Below are positions 6,723 through 16,200 of a stretch of DNA of 40,356 bases, piece by piece. The notes under the pieces were generated by a model. The model ran no database searches. It was not told the DNA's origin and saw only the letters and a program-made list of their open reading frames with translations. Both the position numbers and the translations under genes were made by a program. The stretch spans positions 1 through 40,356 of the forward strand of contig PKRC01000020.1 in the NCBI GenBank assembly GCA_017577715.1, in the 5' to 3' direction. This stretch comes from Clostridia bacterium (GTDB lineage Bacteria > Bacillota > Clostridia > Caldicoprobacterales > Caldicoprobacteraceae). The number at the start of each line of letters is the position of its first letter. Position 1 is the first letter of the stretch.

Positions 6723-6755
6723 AAGGGGGTATACTTTTTTCAGTATCCCCTTTTT
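6723..6755 (+). terminator. Terminator after divIVA
   Basis: The arms AGGGG..ATAC and GTATCCCCT (two-base bulge) are followed by TTTTTATATTTTTT. It closes the division cluster. Confidence 0.75.
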
Positions 6756-6779
6756 ATATTTTTTGAGAGATGATATGGC

Positions 6780-7088
6780 ATGAAAGGGAATTGCGAGGCA
6801 AAAAATGGTAATGGAAAAAGTGAGCAGGCCTATTCCAAAATAGAAGAGATTGCCAGAACCCTTGAGAAGATGAACTTCGGGGAATATGTTGAATACCTGA
6901 ACGATACCTGGAGGGTTATACGCACCAATTTCATAGCCGGCCTAGCGAGAGGGTTGGGAATGGCTGTGGGGTTTACCTTGCTTGGCGCCATGGTGTTGTA
7001 CTTTCTTACCCGGCTGGCCAATGAGAATTTGCCCATAATAGGCGGCTTTATAGCGGAAATAGTAAAAATCGTCAACGAGCACCTGTAA
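6780..7088 (+). CDS. DUF5665-like small membrane protein
   Basis: This 102-residue protein resembles the DUF5665 family of Firmicutes, as recalled. It has a short hydrophilic N-terminus, then LEKMNFGEYVEYLNDTWRV, and a conserved FIAGLARGLGMAVGFTLLGA leading into a membrane segment (about residues 52-80). It ends in LPIIGGFIAEIVKIV. One or two membrane helices are likely. No function is known for the family. It lies alone between the divIVA terminator and the zinc-finger gene. Confidence 0.7.
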   Translation: MKGNCEAKNGNGKSEQAYSKIEEIARTLEKMNFGEYVEYLNDTWRVIRTNFIAGLARGLGMAVGFTLLGAMVLYFLTRLANENLPIIGGFIAEIVKIVNEHL

Positions 7089-7144
7089 GGGCTTGAAATA
7101 TGAAGGCGCGTTTGGGAATTTATAACATTTAAAAAGAGAGGGAA

Positions 7145-7552
7145 ATGAGGCTTATGAGAGATTATGAGATTAAATATCTTAAGAAAAAGCTGCTGGAAGA
7201 ACAACAAAAAGTGGAATCCATGCTCAACCAGTCCAAGAAAAACAATTTTGGCATGAACGATTCCATAGGAAACAGCATAGAGGAGCTTTCAAAGTATGAC
7301 AATCATCCTGCCGATTTAGGTACCGAAACCTTTGAGCAGGAAAAGTATATCTCCCTGCGCAACCATCAGCTAGAATACCTTAGCGATATACGCGATGCTC
7401 TGCAAAGGATAGAGAGGGGAAGCTACGGCATATGTCTGTACTGCGGCGAGGAGATAGGCTTTGAGCGGCTGGATGCATACCCTACTGCCAAGCTCTGTAT
7501 CAATTGTCAGAGAAAAGAGGCTGAAGAGCAGATTGACACAAATTGGGCCTAA
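7145..7552 (+). CDS. TraR/DksA-type C4 zinc finger protein (YteA-like)
   Basis: This protein of about 130 residues has an N-terminal coiled coil (about 1-40) and a C-terminal four-cysteine zinc finger: CLYCGEE, then CINCQ (about residues 99-122). This is the DksA/TraR fold. Firmicute members such as YteA are not well characterised, and a role at RNA polymerase is only inferred. The middle carries NSIEELSKYDNHPADLGTET, typical of this subgroup. The start is ambiguous: ATG 7145 lies two bases from GAGAGGG, while ATG 7154 lies eleven bases away and gives MRDYEIKYL. Confidence 0.85.
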   Translation: MRLMRDYEIKYLKKKLLEEQQKVESMLNQSKKNNFGMNDSIGNSIEELSKYDNHPADLGTETFEQEKYISLRNHQLEYLSDIRDALQRIERGSYGICLYCGEEIGFERLDAYPTAKLCINCQRKEAEEQIDTNWA

Positions 7553-7599
7553 CCTGCAAAAAGTTGCTGCCTGATGGCTATGAAATGTGCTCCCCCTTG

Positions 7600-7608
7600 T
7601 GTTATAAT
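7600..7608 (+). promoter_or_regulatory. Extended -10 promoter for lspA
   Basis: TGT followed by a perfect TATAAT (7603-7608) lies 40 bases before the lspA start. No good -35 is visible, as often with extended -10 promoters. Confidence 0.5.
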
Positions 7609-7647
7609 GTAATATGGTTTAAACAATTGAGTGAAAGGGGAGCATTA

Positions 7648-8109
7648 ATGCTTCAGGCATTTATAGTGGTCTTTATAGTAGTTCTTGACCAGCTTACCAA
7701 ATACCTTGCCAGGACCTATCTTAAGCCTGTGAAGTCTGTCCCTTTAATACGAAATGTATTTCACTTTACCTATGTGGAAAACAGAGGTGCTGCATTCGGC
7801 ATCTTGCAAAATCAGAGATGGCTGTTTATAGCGCTGACAGTTGTGGTCAGCGCGGTGATAGCATATTACTTGTTTGTCCGCACTCTGGAGAGCCCGGTGC
7901 TCACCATTGCCCTGTCCATGATACTGGGTGGAGCTATAGGCAACCTGATCGACAGGTTGTGGCTGGGGTATGTGGTGGATATGCTGCATTTTGTGCTCAT
8001 AGATTATCCCGTCTTCAATGTGGCCGATTCATTCGTGGTGATAGGCACCATATTGCTTGCCTATTATATCCTGTTTATCGCTGATTCAGGACAAAAGTTA
8101 TTCAGCTAG
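7648..8109 (+). CDS. lspA: Lipoprotein signal peptidase (signal peptidase II)
   Basis: This 153-residue integral membrane aspartyl protease cleaves the signal peptide of diacylglyceryl-modified prolipoproteins. Four membrane helices are visible. Family motifs are DQLTKY near the N-terminus, ENRGAAFGIL, GGAIGNLIDRL with the first catalytic Asp, and FNVADSFVV with the second. The ATG at 7648 is preferred: AAAGGGGAG lies just upstream and it gives the normal N-terminus (MLQAFIVVFIVVLDQ). A longer frame from 7543 would overlap the previous gene. The GerMN lipoprotein at 21014 is one likely substrate. Confidence 0.95.
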   Translation: MLQAFIVVFIVVLDQLTKYLARTYLKPVKSVPLIRNVFHFTYVENRGAAFGILQNQRWLFIALTVVVSAVIAYYLFVRTLESPVLTIALSMILGGAIGNLIDRLWLGYVVDMLHFVLIDYPVFNVADSFVVIGTILLAYYILFIADSGQKLFS

Positions 8110-8120
8110 GTGTTGGTTTG

Positions 8121-9050
8121 ATGGAAACGCTGAGGTTTGAAGTGGAGCAAGCGGACGACAAAAAGAGGATTGACGTCTTTTTGACCGAGAAGCTCCCCGA
8201 GCATTCGCGTTCGTACATTCAAAAGTTAATAAAGGATGGATTGGTATCGGTAAATGGGCAAAAGGTTAAGTGCAACTTCAAGGTAAAGCCTGGTTGCTTG
8301 ATAGATGTCACCATACCTCCCCCTAAGGAGGTATCCCTTCAGCCCGAGCCTCTGGAATTGGATATAGTGTATGAGGATAACGACATAGTGGTGATCAATA
8401 AGCCGCAGGGGATGGTAGTACACCCCGCTCCGGGGAATTATTCAGGTACGCTGGTCAATGCGCTGCTCTACTCCTGCGATGGGCTATCGGGGATTGGCGG
8501 AGAAATACGACCGGGAATCGTCCACCGCCTGGATAAGGATACCTCTGGCCTGCTGGTGGTTGCCAAGAACGATGCGGCGCACCAAAGCCTGGCGCAGCAG
8601 ATCAAGGATAGGACTTTAAAAAGAATTTACTGGTGCATTGTGGAAAAAAACATAAAGGAGGATAAGGGGATCATCAATGCCCCGATAGGGCGCCATCCCA
8701 CCAACCGCAAAAAGATGGCGGTGCTGAATTCACCCACTGCCAAACCGGCTATTACCCATTTTAAGGTGCTTGAGCGGTTTGGCCAGTATACCCTGGTGGA
8801 GGCCAGGCTTGAAACCGGTAGAACCCATCAGATACGAGTGCACATGGCGTATATAGGGCATCCCGTGGTAGGGGATAGCGTGTACGGTTCTCGAAAGCAA
8901 AAGTTTAACTTAAAAGGGCAGGTCCTTCATGCCAAGAAGCTGGGACTTATCCATCCTTCTACCGGGGAGTATATGGAATTTGAAGCGCCCCTGCCCCCAT
9001 ACTTTGAAGATCTGCTTGATATTCTGAGGAGAAGTAATATCAAAAATTAA
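8121..9050 (+). CDS. RluA/RluD family 23S rRNA pseudouridine synthase
   Basis: This 309-residue enzyme isomerises uridine to pseudouridine in large-subunit rRNA. An S4 RNA-binding domain occupies about residues 13-75 (KRIDVFLTEKLPEHSRSYIQKL). The catalytic domain follows with HRLDKDTSGLLVVAK, where the Asp of RLD is the nucleophile, and ETGRTHQIRVHMAYIGHPV, a family hallmark. The ATG at 8121 has AGGTGTTGG upstream; an adjacent TTG (8118) is possible. Directly following lspA, as in many Firmicutes, makes it the RluD/YlyB type. Exact target positions are not predictable here. Confidence 0.92.
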   Translation: METLRFEVEQADDKKRIDVFLTEKLPEHSRSYIQKLIKDGLVSVNGQKVKCNFKVKPGCLIDVTIPPPKEVSLQPEPLELDIVYEDNDIVVINKPQGMVVHPAPGNYSGTLVNALLYSCDGLSGIGGEIRPGIVHRLDKDTSGLLVVAKNDAAHQSLAQQIKDRTLKRIYWCIVEKNIKEDKGIINAPIGRHPTNRKKMAVLNSPTAKPAITHFKVLERFGQYTLVEARLETGRTHQIRVHMAYIGHPVVGDSVYGSRKQKFNLKGQVLHAKKLGLIHPSTGEYMEFEAPLPPYFEDLLDILRRSNIKN

Positions 9051-9065
9051 AAAGGGTATGGACAC

Positions 9066-9094
9066 TTGACAATGTTCATGTTATACTATAAAAA
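9066..9094 (+). promoter_or_regulatory. Promoter of the pyr operon
   Basis: TTGACA at 9066-9071 is followed by TATAAA at 9087-9092 (15-base spacer, slightly short). It lies about 25 bases ahead of the first PyrR binding loop, so transcription starts just before the attenuator. Confidence 0.65.
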
Positions 9095-9114
9095 ACTGCT
9101 TTGGCCTTTAAATC

Positions 9115-9127
9115 GATCCTGTGAGGT
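9115..9127 (+). promoter_or_regulatory. PyrR binding loop 1 (pyr leader attenuator)
   Basis: ATCCTGTGAGGTC matches the PyrR RNA consensus ARUCCNGNGAGGYU except at the last base. With PyrR-UMP bound, the anti-antiterminator is stabilised and the terminator at 9184-9215 forms. Confidence 0.85.
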
Positions 9128-9183
9128 CGGTAAGGTGGTGGTAGCGTGTGCAAAATTGCATGTGGGGTGGTATATGATAAGAG

Positions 9184-9215
9184 GGCATCTTACCGATGGG
9201 TGAGATGCCTTTTTT
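9184..9215 (+). terminator. Attenuator terminator in the pyrR leader
   Basis: GGCATCT and AGATGCC flank a 12-base loop, followed by six T. The hairpin ends 24 bases before the pyrR start codon. Confidence 0.88.
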
Positions 9216-9239
9216 ATGAAAAAAGGGGTGACCTGGATA

Positions 9240-9776
9240 ATGATCCAAAAAGCGCTGATTATGGATGAAGCGGCGATGAACAGGGCGCTTACGCGAATAG
9301 CCCACGAGATCATAGAACGCAACAAAGGCATTCAGGATGTGGTACTGGTAGGCATAAAGACCAGGGGAGTGCCGCTTGCTCGGAGGCTGGCTATGAAGAT
9401 ACAGCAGTACGAAGGTCAGGAAATCCCCGTTGGAGTGTTGGACATAACGCTGTATCGAGATGACCTGTCTCCCAAATCTGATCAGCCTATGGTCAACAGC
9501 ACCAATGTTCCGTTTGACGTAAATGGTAAAGTCGTGGTAATGGTCGATGACGTGCTATTTACCGGGAGGACTGCGCGGGCAGCCATGGATGCCTTGATCG
9601 ATTTGGGCAGGCCAAAGGCCATCCAGCTTGCGGTGTTAGTGGATAGGGGACACCGGGAGCTGCCAATAAGGGCGGATTACGTGGGCAAAAACGTTCCTAC
9701 ATCAAAAAGCGAAAAGGTGTGCGTATATGTTTCAGAGGTTGATGGTGTAAACAAAGTGATCATAGCTGAACTCTGA
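9240..9776 (+). CDS. pyrR: PyrR: pyr mRNA-binding attenuation regulator / uracil phosphoribosyltransferase
   Basis: The 178-residue protein senses UMP and binds the pyr leader RNA to promote termination. It also has uracil phosphoribosyltransferase activity in Bacillus. The PRPP-binding motif VVMVDDVLFTGRTARAAMDA is at about residues 100-119, and the type I PRTase fold is seen throughout (VGIKTRGVPLARRLA, DITLYRDDL). The ATG at 9240 follows AAGGGGTGA by about nine bases and gives the normal length. An upstream in-frame ATG at 9216 sits on the terminator tail and is unlikely. It heads its own regulated operon. Confidence 0.95.
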   Translation: MIQKALIMDEAAMNRALTRIAHEIIERNKGIQDVVLVGIKTRGVPLARRLAMKIQQYEGQEIPVGVLDITLYRDDLSPKSDQPMVNSTNVPFDVNGKVVVMVDDVLFTGRTARAAMDALIDLGRPKAIQLAVLVDRGHRELPIRADYVGKNVPTSKSEKVCVYVSEVDGVNKVIIAEL

Positions 9777-9786
9777 ACTTAAGAAG

Positions 9787-9823
9787 TTCCCTTTAATACA
9801 GTCCAGTGAGGCTGTCAAGGGAA
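9787..9823 (+). promoter_or_regulatory. PyrR binding loop 2 between pyrR and pyrB
   Basis: AGTCCAGTGAGGCT at 9800-9813 is a perfect match to ARUCCNGNGAGGYU. It is presented in a stem-loop closed by ACAG/CTGT and by TTCCCTT (9787-9793) pairing with AAGGGAA (9817-9823). Confidence 0.9.
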
Positions 9824-9853
9824 TTACAACCGAGCATTTACAGAGCATTTTAT

Positions 9854-9885
9854 AAGCCTTGATAGCCTTCTATCAAGGCTTTTTT
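9854..9885 (+). terminator. Attenuator terminator before pyrB
   Basis: A 12-bp perfect stem AAGCCTTGATAG/CTATCAAGGCTT with a CCTT loop is followed by TTTT. It works with PyrR binding loop 2, so the structural genes are attenuated a second time. Confidence 0.9.
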
Positions 9886-9953
9886 GATGCCCAAAAATGC
9901 TTTTACTGGACATTGAGGATCTCATAAATCTTAAAATGTTGGTGGGTGAGATG

Positions 9954-10889
9954 ATGGCACTCAAGCGAAAGGATTTGCTGGGACTTAGGGGGATGACCAA
10001 AGCAGAGCTGGAGGAGATATTGAGTACAGCGCAGGACATGAAATCTATCCTTTTAAGCAACGTAAAAAAGGCCTCATATTTACAGGGCAAGTCAGTGGTA
10101 ATGCTGTTTTATGAAAACAGTACCCGAACCAGGTTTTCGTTTGAATTTGCGGCCAAGTATCTGGGAGCCCACACGGCCAGCGTTGCAGTCTCATCCAGCA
10201 GCGTTGCCAAGGGAGAAAGCCTGGTAGATACGGGGAAAACACTTCAAAGCATGGGGATCGACGTCATCGTCCTTCGCCATCCGATGTCAGGTGCACCTCA
10301 TCTTCTGGCAAAGCATGTGTCGGCTTCGGTTATCAATGCCGGCGATGGGATCAACGAACATCCAACTCAGGCGCTTCTAGATATGTTTACCATAAAACAA
10401 AAAAAGGGTACCCTGGACGGTTTGAAGGTGGCCATAATAGGGGACATACTGCACAGCAGGGTGGCGCGCAGCAACATATGGGGTCTAACTGCTATGGGTG
10501 CCGAGGTGAGAGTAGCAGGTCCTTCTACCCTTATGCCGCCTGATATTGAAAAGATGGGGGCAAGGGTTTTTTACAAGGTTGAGGAAGCCATAAAGGATGC
10601 CGATGTGGTCATGGGCCTACGGATTCAAAGGGAGCGCCAGCAAAAAGGGCTACTGCCTTCTATTAGGGAGTACACGCGCCTGTTTGGAATAACCCAGGAA
10701 CGGATACGGCTTGCCAAAGCGGATGCCCTTATCATGCATCCTGGGCCGGTAAACAGGGGGGTGGAGATATCGTCGGATCTGGTGGATGGAGAACAGTCTG
10801 TCATAAACGAGCAGGTGACCAACGGAGTGGCTATTCGCATGGCGCTTCTATATCTCTTGACGCGGAGGGATTATAATGCTGTGCATTAA
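9954..10889 (+). CDS. pyrB: Aspartate carbamoyltransferase catalytic subunit
   Basis: The 311-residue enzyme condenses carbamoyl phosphate with aspartate, the committed step to UMP. The carbamoyl-phosphate site FYENSTRTRFSFE is at about residues 48-60, with HPMSGAPH and INAGDGINEHPTQALLD further on; all are canonical. The start was set at 9954 (MALKRKDLLGLRGM), seven bases after GGTGGG. The adjacent ATG 9951 is also possible, and an upstream reading from 9897 begins too close to the terminator. No pyrI regulatory gene follows. It overlaps pyrC by 14 bases, which suggests coupled translation. Confidence 0.95.
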   Translation: MALKRKDLLGLRGMTKAELEEILSTAQDMKSILLSNVKKASYLQGKSVVMLFYENSTRTRFSFEFAAKYLGAHTASVAVSSSSVAKGESLVDTGKTLQSMGIDVIVLRHPMSGAPHLLAKHVSASVINAGDGINEHPTQALLDMFTIKQKKGTLDGLKVAIIGDILHSRVARSNIWGLTAMGAEVRVAGPSTLMPPDIEKMGARVFYKVEEAIKDADVVMGLRIQRERQQKGLLPSIREYTRLFGITQERIRLAKADALIMHPGPVNRGVEISSDLVDGEQSVINEQVTNGVAIRMALLYLLTRRDYNAVH

Positions 10890-12162
10890 AAACGGAACGG
10901 TGATTGATGGAATTTCGGATGTACCCTACAAAGCCGATATATTGATAGATAAAGGAAAAATAATTCATATAGGAGAAAATATGGGAAATGCTGCTGATGA
11001 AGTCATAGATGCTACTGACAAATGGGTGCTGCCGGGACTGGTGGATTCTCACTGCCATTTGAGAGAGCCGGGGTTTGAATACAAGGAAGATATAGGTTCA
11101 GGGACCAGGAGCGCCGCTGCAGGCGGTTTTACCAGCGTTGCGTGTATGGCCAATACTAATCCAGTAGTGGACAATGCGGCCATGGTAAATTATATAAAGT
11201 CAATAGCCAGGGCTAAAGGAGTAGTTAAGGTCTATCCCGTAGCAGCTGTTACAAAAGGCCTGGAAGGACAAGAGCTTACGGAGATGGGGGAACTCAAAGA
11301 GGCGGGAGCAGTAGCCCTTTCGGATGACGGCAGGCCCATAATGAACTCACAGCTGATGAGGCTGGCCCTTCAGTACGCCAAAGGGATGGGTATGCTCATA
11401 ATTTCTCACTGCGAAGATTTATCGCTGGTTGGCGACGGAGTTATGAACGATGGGTACATGTCAACGGTGCTGGGGCTTAAGGGTATAACCCGGGCTGCAG
11501 AGGAGGTCATGGTGGCCCGAGACATCATACTGGCCGAGGTGCTGGATGCACCCATACACATTGCCCATGTGAGCACCAGGGGCTCGGTGGAGCTCATACG
11601 CCAGGCAAAGAGGAGAGGCGTTAAGGTGACTTGCGAAACTGCGCCTCATTATTTTTGTGCAACCGATGAGTGGGTGGATGGATATAATACCAATGCTAAA
11701 GTGAATCCTCCTTTGCGCACCAGCGACGATGTAGAGGCCGTAAAGCAGGGGTTAAAGGATGGGACCATCGATATCATCGCTACCGACCATGCGCCTCACC
11801 ATCGGGACGACAAAGAAGTAGAGTACAGCCTGGCTGCCAACGGCATATCGGGCTTTGAGACGGCATTTTCCCTTGCATATACCCATCTGGTGGAAACGGG
11901 TATCCTTTCTATACAGGAGCTGGTGCAAAAGATGAGCAAGAGGCCAGCAGAGATATTGAATATAGATGCTGGGACCATACAGGTCGGAAAACCTGCAGAT
12001 GTAATAGTGGTTGACCTTCATAGGACGTATACCGTCGATGTTTCAAAATTCTACTCCAAAGGCAAGAATTCGCCTTTTAACGGCTGTACATTGAAGGGCA
12101 AGGTCATTCATACCATCGTGGATGGCAAAGTAGTTATGAAAAATGAAAAAGTAATTATTTGA
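10876..12162 (+). CDS. pyrC: Dihydroorotase
   Basis: The 428-residue amidohydrolase closes carbamoyl aspartate to dihydroorotate. Metal and substrate motifs are VDSHCHLREPGFEYKEDI with the HxH metal pair (about residues 57-59), SHCEDLSL, HIAHVSTRGS and ATDHAPHH with the catalytic Asp (about 304). Length and motifs fit class I dihydroorotase. A GGAGGG site inside the pyrB tail precedes the ATG. Its stop codon lies inside the -35 region of an internal promoter that reads into pyrF. Confidence 0.95.
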   Translation: MLCIKNGTVIDGISDVPYKADILIDKGKIIHIGENMGNAADEVIDATDKWVLPGLVDSHCHLREPGFEYKEDIGSGTRSAAAGGFTSVACMANTNPVVDNAAMVNYIKSIARAKGVVKVYPVAAVTKGLEGQELTEMGELKEAGAVALSDDGRPIMNSQLMRLALQYAKGMGMLIISHCEDLSLVGDGVMNDGYMSTVLGLKGITRAAEEVMVARDIILAEVLDAPIHIAHVSTRGSVELIRQAKRRGVKVTCETAPHYFCATDEWVDGYNTNAKVNPPLRTSDDVEAVKQGLKDGTIDIIATDHAPHHRDDKEVEYSLAANGISGFETAFSLAYTHLVETGILSIQELVQKMSKRPAEILNIDAGTIQVGKPADVIVVDLHRTYTVDVSKFYSKGKNSPFNGCTLKGKVIHTIVDGKVVMKNEKVII

Positions 12163-12196
12163 AATTGCAAAAATTTCTATTATAATACGTTATAAT
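12159..12196 (+). promoter_or_regulatory. Internal promoter(s) ahead of pyrF, overlapping the pyrC stop
   Basis: TTGAAA (12159-12164), a 16-base spacer and TATAAT (12181-12186) form a good sigma-A promoter. A second TATAAT follows at 12191-12196 as part of a tandem TATAATACG repeat. This would let pyrF-carB-pyrK-pyrD-pyrE be transcribed without passing either PyrR attenuator. Confidence 0.6.
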
Positions 12197-12236
12197 ACGA
12201 GAAAACGGAAGCACTGGATATGTGGGGTGAAAGCAT

Positions 12237-13178
12237 TTGATAGATAGGCTCATAGAGCAGATCATTGAGAAAAAGAATCCTACGGTGGTGGGGTTGGATA
12301 CCCGCCTTGAATACGTTCCCGACCATGTGATAGAAGGGTGCAGCGGGGCATCGCCCTTTGAAGTCGCGGCTAGAGCCATCTTTGAATTTAACAAGGCTAT
12401 CATTGACGCGGTGTATGAGCACGTCCCTGCAGTCAAGATACAGATAGCCTATTATGAACTTTATGGGCCACCAGGAATAGAGGCCTTTAGGCTTACAGCT
12501 CAGTACGCCAAATCGAAGGGTCTGATAGTCATAGGGGATGTTAAGAGAAACGATATCGGTTCCACTGCCGAAGCCTATGCCAGCGCTTATTTGGGAGAGA
12601 CTCCGCTTAAAAGCGGCAGCATGCCGGCCTTCAACCTGGATTTCATAACGGTTAATCCCTATCTGGGCACCGATGGCGTGATGCCATTTATCAAAGCTTG
12701 CAGGGATTACGGGAAAGGCATATTTGTGCTGGTTAAAACTTCTAATCCATCGTCAGGAGAGTTTCAGGATCTGCCGGTTGGGGAAAAGAGACTGTACAAT
12801 AAAGTGGCTGAAAAAGTGGTGGAGTGGGGTAAGGAGCTCATGGGGACAAAAGGTTACAGCCATGTAGGGGCTGTTATAGGGGCCACTTACCCTCGGCAGC
12901 TTGAGGAGCTGAGAGGAGAGATGCCCAACACTTACTTTTTGATACCTGGTTATGGGGCACAAGGAGGCAGTATTCAGGATGTAATGGGCGGTTTTGATGA
13001 GCGTGGCTTGGGAGCGATTATCAACGCTTCTCGCAGCGTCATATGTGCCTATCGCCAAAGCCCGTGGAAGGAAAGGTTTTCTCCTCAGCGCTTTGCGGAT
13101 GCCGCTCTGGCAGAGGTGCTCCGCATGAAAGAGGAAATCGAAACTGCCCTGTTACATAGGGGAATTAAGCCGTGGTAA
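12237..13178 (+). CDS. pyrF: Orotidine 5'-phosphate decarboxylase (long form)
   Basis: The 313-residue enzyme decarboxylates OMP to UMP, the last step. It is the longer type 2 form (about 270-310 residues) rather than the 230-residue Bacillus form. The catalytic D-K-x-x-D is seen in GDVKRNDIGSTAEAY (about residues 101-115), with VGLDTR near the N-terminus and the phosphate-binding IPGYGAQGG near the C-terminus. The start is TTG, seven bases after GGGGTGA. The gap to carB is only 37 bases. In many relatives carA sits here. Confidence 0.93.
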   Translation: MIDRLIEQIIEKKNPTVVGLDTRLEYVPDHVIEGCSGASPFEVAARAIFEFNKAIIDAVYEHVPAVKIQIAYYELYGPPGIEAFRLTAQYAKSKGLIVIGDVKRNDIGSTAEAYASAYLGETPLKSGSMPAFNLDFITVNPYLGTDGVMPFIKACRDYGKGIFVLVKTSNPSSGEFQDLPVGEKRLYNKVAEKVVEWGKELMGTKGYSHVGAVIGATYPRQLEELRGEMPNTYFLIPGYGAQGGSIQDVMGGFDERGLGAIINASRSVICAYRQSPWKERFSPQRFADAALAEVLRMKEEIETALLHRGIKPW

Positions 13179-13215
13179 TCGAAAAAATAGCAGACGGAAA
13201 GGGAGATGATGAGTT

Positions 13216-16200
13216 ATGCCGAGGGACCCAAACATCAAAAAAGTCCTTGTTATAGGCTCAGGACCAATAGTCATAGGACAGGCAGCCGAGTTTGATTATG
13301 CGGGAACTCAGGCTTGCAGGGCTCTGAAAGAGGAAGGTGTGGAGGTGGTACTGGTAAACAGCAATCCTGCCACCATCATGACTGATCCCCATATGGCTGA
13401 CCACGTGTATATTGAACCGTTGACTCCCCAAATTCTTAAGGGAGTTATTGCCAGAGAAAAGCCCGATAGCCTGTTGGCCACTTTAGGTGGGCAGACGGGG
13501 CTTAATCTGGCAGTTGAGCTGGCCGAATCGGGATTTTTAGATGAATACGGCGTGAGGATCATAGGAACCGATGTAGACTCCATCCGCAAAGGAGAGGATA
13601 GGGAGCTATTCAAGCAGATCATGCAGTCTATCGGGGAGCCGGTGATCGAAAGCCTTACCGTACACGACGTTGACAGCGCCCTTGCCTTTGCCGAAAAAAT
13701 CGGTTATCCGGTCATCGTACGGCCGGCTTATACCCTCGGTGGGACGGGGGGAGGTATGGCCAGCACTCCTGAAGAGCTCAAGAATATCGCTTCAGAAGGG
13801 CTGCGGTTGAGCAGAGCGCATCAGGTGCTAATAGAAAAATCTGTGGCCGGCTGGAAGGAAATCGAATACGAAGTGGTTCGGGACGCGGAAGGCAACTGCG
13901 TCATCGTGTGCAGCATGGAAAACGTCGACCCCGTAGGCATTCACACCGGGGATAGCATAGTGGTGGTGCCTGCGCAGACCTTGACGTCGGAGCAGGATGC
14001 TATGCTGAGGCGCGCTGCCATCAACATAGTCAATGCCCTCAACATAAGAGGAGGCTGCAATATCCAGTTTGCCTTGAGGCCCGATGGGCAGCAATATTAT
14101 GTTATAGAAGTCAACCCGAGGTTAAGCCGTTCAAGCGCTTTGGCCTCCAAAGCCACGGGCTATCCAATCGCGAGGGTGGCTACCAAAATCGCGCTGGGAT
14201 ACAGGCTTGAGGAGATAAGGCACAGCATGACGGGCAAGCCTTTTGCTGCGCGCCAGCCTGTTGTTGATTATACGGTACTCAAGATTCCCCGCTGGCCTTT
14301 CGATAAATTCGTAAAGGCCGATAAGGCATTGGGTACGAAGATGAAGGCCACCGGCGAAGTTATGGCCATCGGCGCTTGTTTCGAGGAAGCGCTTTTGAAA
14401 GCTATACGTTCGCTGGAGCTGGGCGTAGACCACCTCTATATGGAACACATTGCCAAGATGGATGACCGGCAAATCATCGAGCAGTTGGATTATAAGACCG
14501 ACGAGAGGATTTTTGTGGTGGCAGAGGCTCTCAGACGGGGCATATCCATTGAGGAGATTTATAGCAAGACCGCCATTGATCCCTTCTTTTTACACAAGAT
14601 TCTCAATATTGTTCGATTCGAAAACGAAATCAGGCAAAAGGGAACGGCTCTGGATAGAGCTACGCTGCTTAAGGCCAAGAGGCTGGGCTTTACCGACGCT
14701 ACCATCGGTAGGCTTACTGGCATGGAGCCCGACCAGGTGCGGAAGGTAAGAAGAGAGTGGGGGATATACCCAGTATACAGGCCCATAGATACCGGGGCTG
14801 GCGATGATTCGGGCGTTGGGGCGTACTACTATTCAACCTACAACGCTGAGGAAAATGCCGTTAATATAGGGCAAGGCAAAAAGGTGGTAGTGCTGGGAGC
14901 CGGGCCCATAAGGATAGGACAGGGCATAGAGTTTGACTACTGTTCGGTTCACTGCGTATGGGCTTTGAAAAAAATGGGATATCAGGCCATTATCATAAAC
15001 AACAATCCCGAGACGGTTAGCACCGACTTTGATACCTCGGATAGGCTGTATTTTGAACCACTGTTTCCCGAGGACGTATTGAACGTCCTGGATATGGAGA
15101 GACCGGATGGGGTTATGGTGCAGTTTGGCGGGCAGACGGCCATCAAGCTGGCCCACGTCGTGCACCATGCGGGATATACGATATTGGGGACGCAGCTTGA
15201 GAATATAAACAAATCGGAGGACAGAAAGGAATTTGACACAGTTTTAGAGGAGCTGAACATCCCTAGGCCGCCGGGAGATACCGCCTTCACTGTGGAGGAA
15301 GCGGTATCTGCAGCTGAAAAGTTGGGATATCCGGTTCTGGTAAGGCCTTCGTATGTGCTGGGCGGACAGGGGATGGAGATCGCCTATAACCGCGACGACG
15401 TAATAGAATACATGGAGATAATAAACCGCGTAAAGCAGGAGCATCCCGTTCTGGTAGATAAATATTTGATGGGCAAGGAAATTGAAGTGGACGCCATATG
15501 CGATGGGGAAGACATACTTATACCAGGTATCATGGAGCACATAGAGAGGGCGGGAGTTCATTCGGGCGACAGCATTGCCGTATATCCTGCAAAAGGCCTT
15601 TCACGGTTTACCGTACAGCGCATACTCGATTATACTTACAGGTTGGCTAGAGCGTTACAGGTCAAAGGGCTTATCAACATTCAGTACGTCGAGTACAACG
15701 GTGATGTATATGTGATCGAAGCCAATCCCCGTTCCAGCCGCACCGTGCCGTATATCAGCAAGGTGACGGGGATACCAATGGTTGAACTGGCTGTCAGGGC
15801 TATGATGGGCCAAAAGCTGAAGGAAATGGGATACGGTACGGGCTTGTATCCCGAGAAAAATATCGTAGCCGTTAAAGTACCGGTGTTTTCGTTCGAGAAG
15901 CTGCCCATGGTTGAGGTATGCCTGGGTCCAGAGATGAAATCCACCGGCGAGGTGCTGGGGATAGGTAGAACATTGCCCGAGGCCCTGTTTAAAGGCTTGC
16001 TGGCAGCGTGTTACAACCTGAAGAAGGAAGGTAACGTGCTGATCACCGTGGCAAACGCCGATAAACAGGAGGTTGTGCCCATTGCCGCTGACTTTGAGAG
16101 CCTGGGATTTAACATACTGGCTACTAGCGGCACAGCCCATGTTCTCAATTCAAACTATGTAGCGGCCAGCGTTGTCAATAAAATAAGCCAGGGGCATCCA

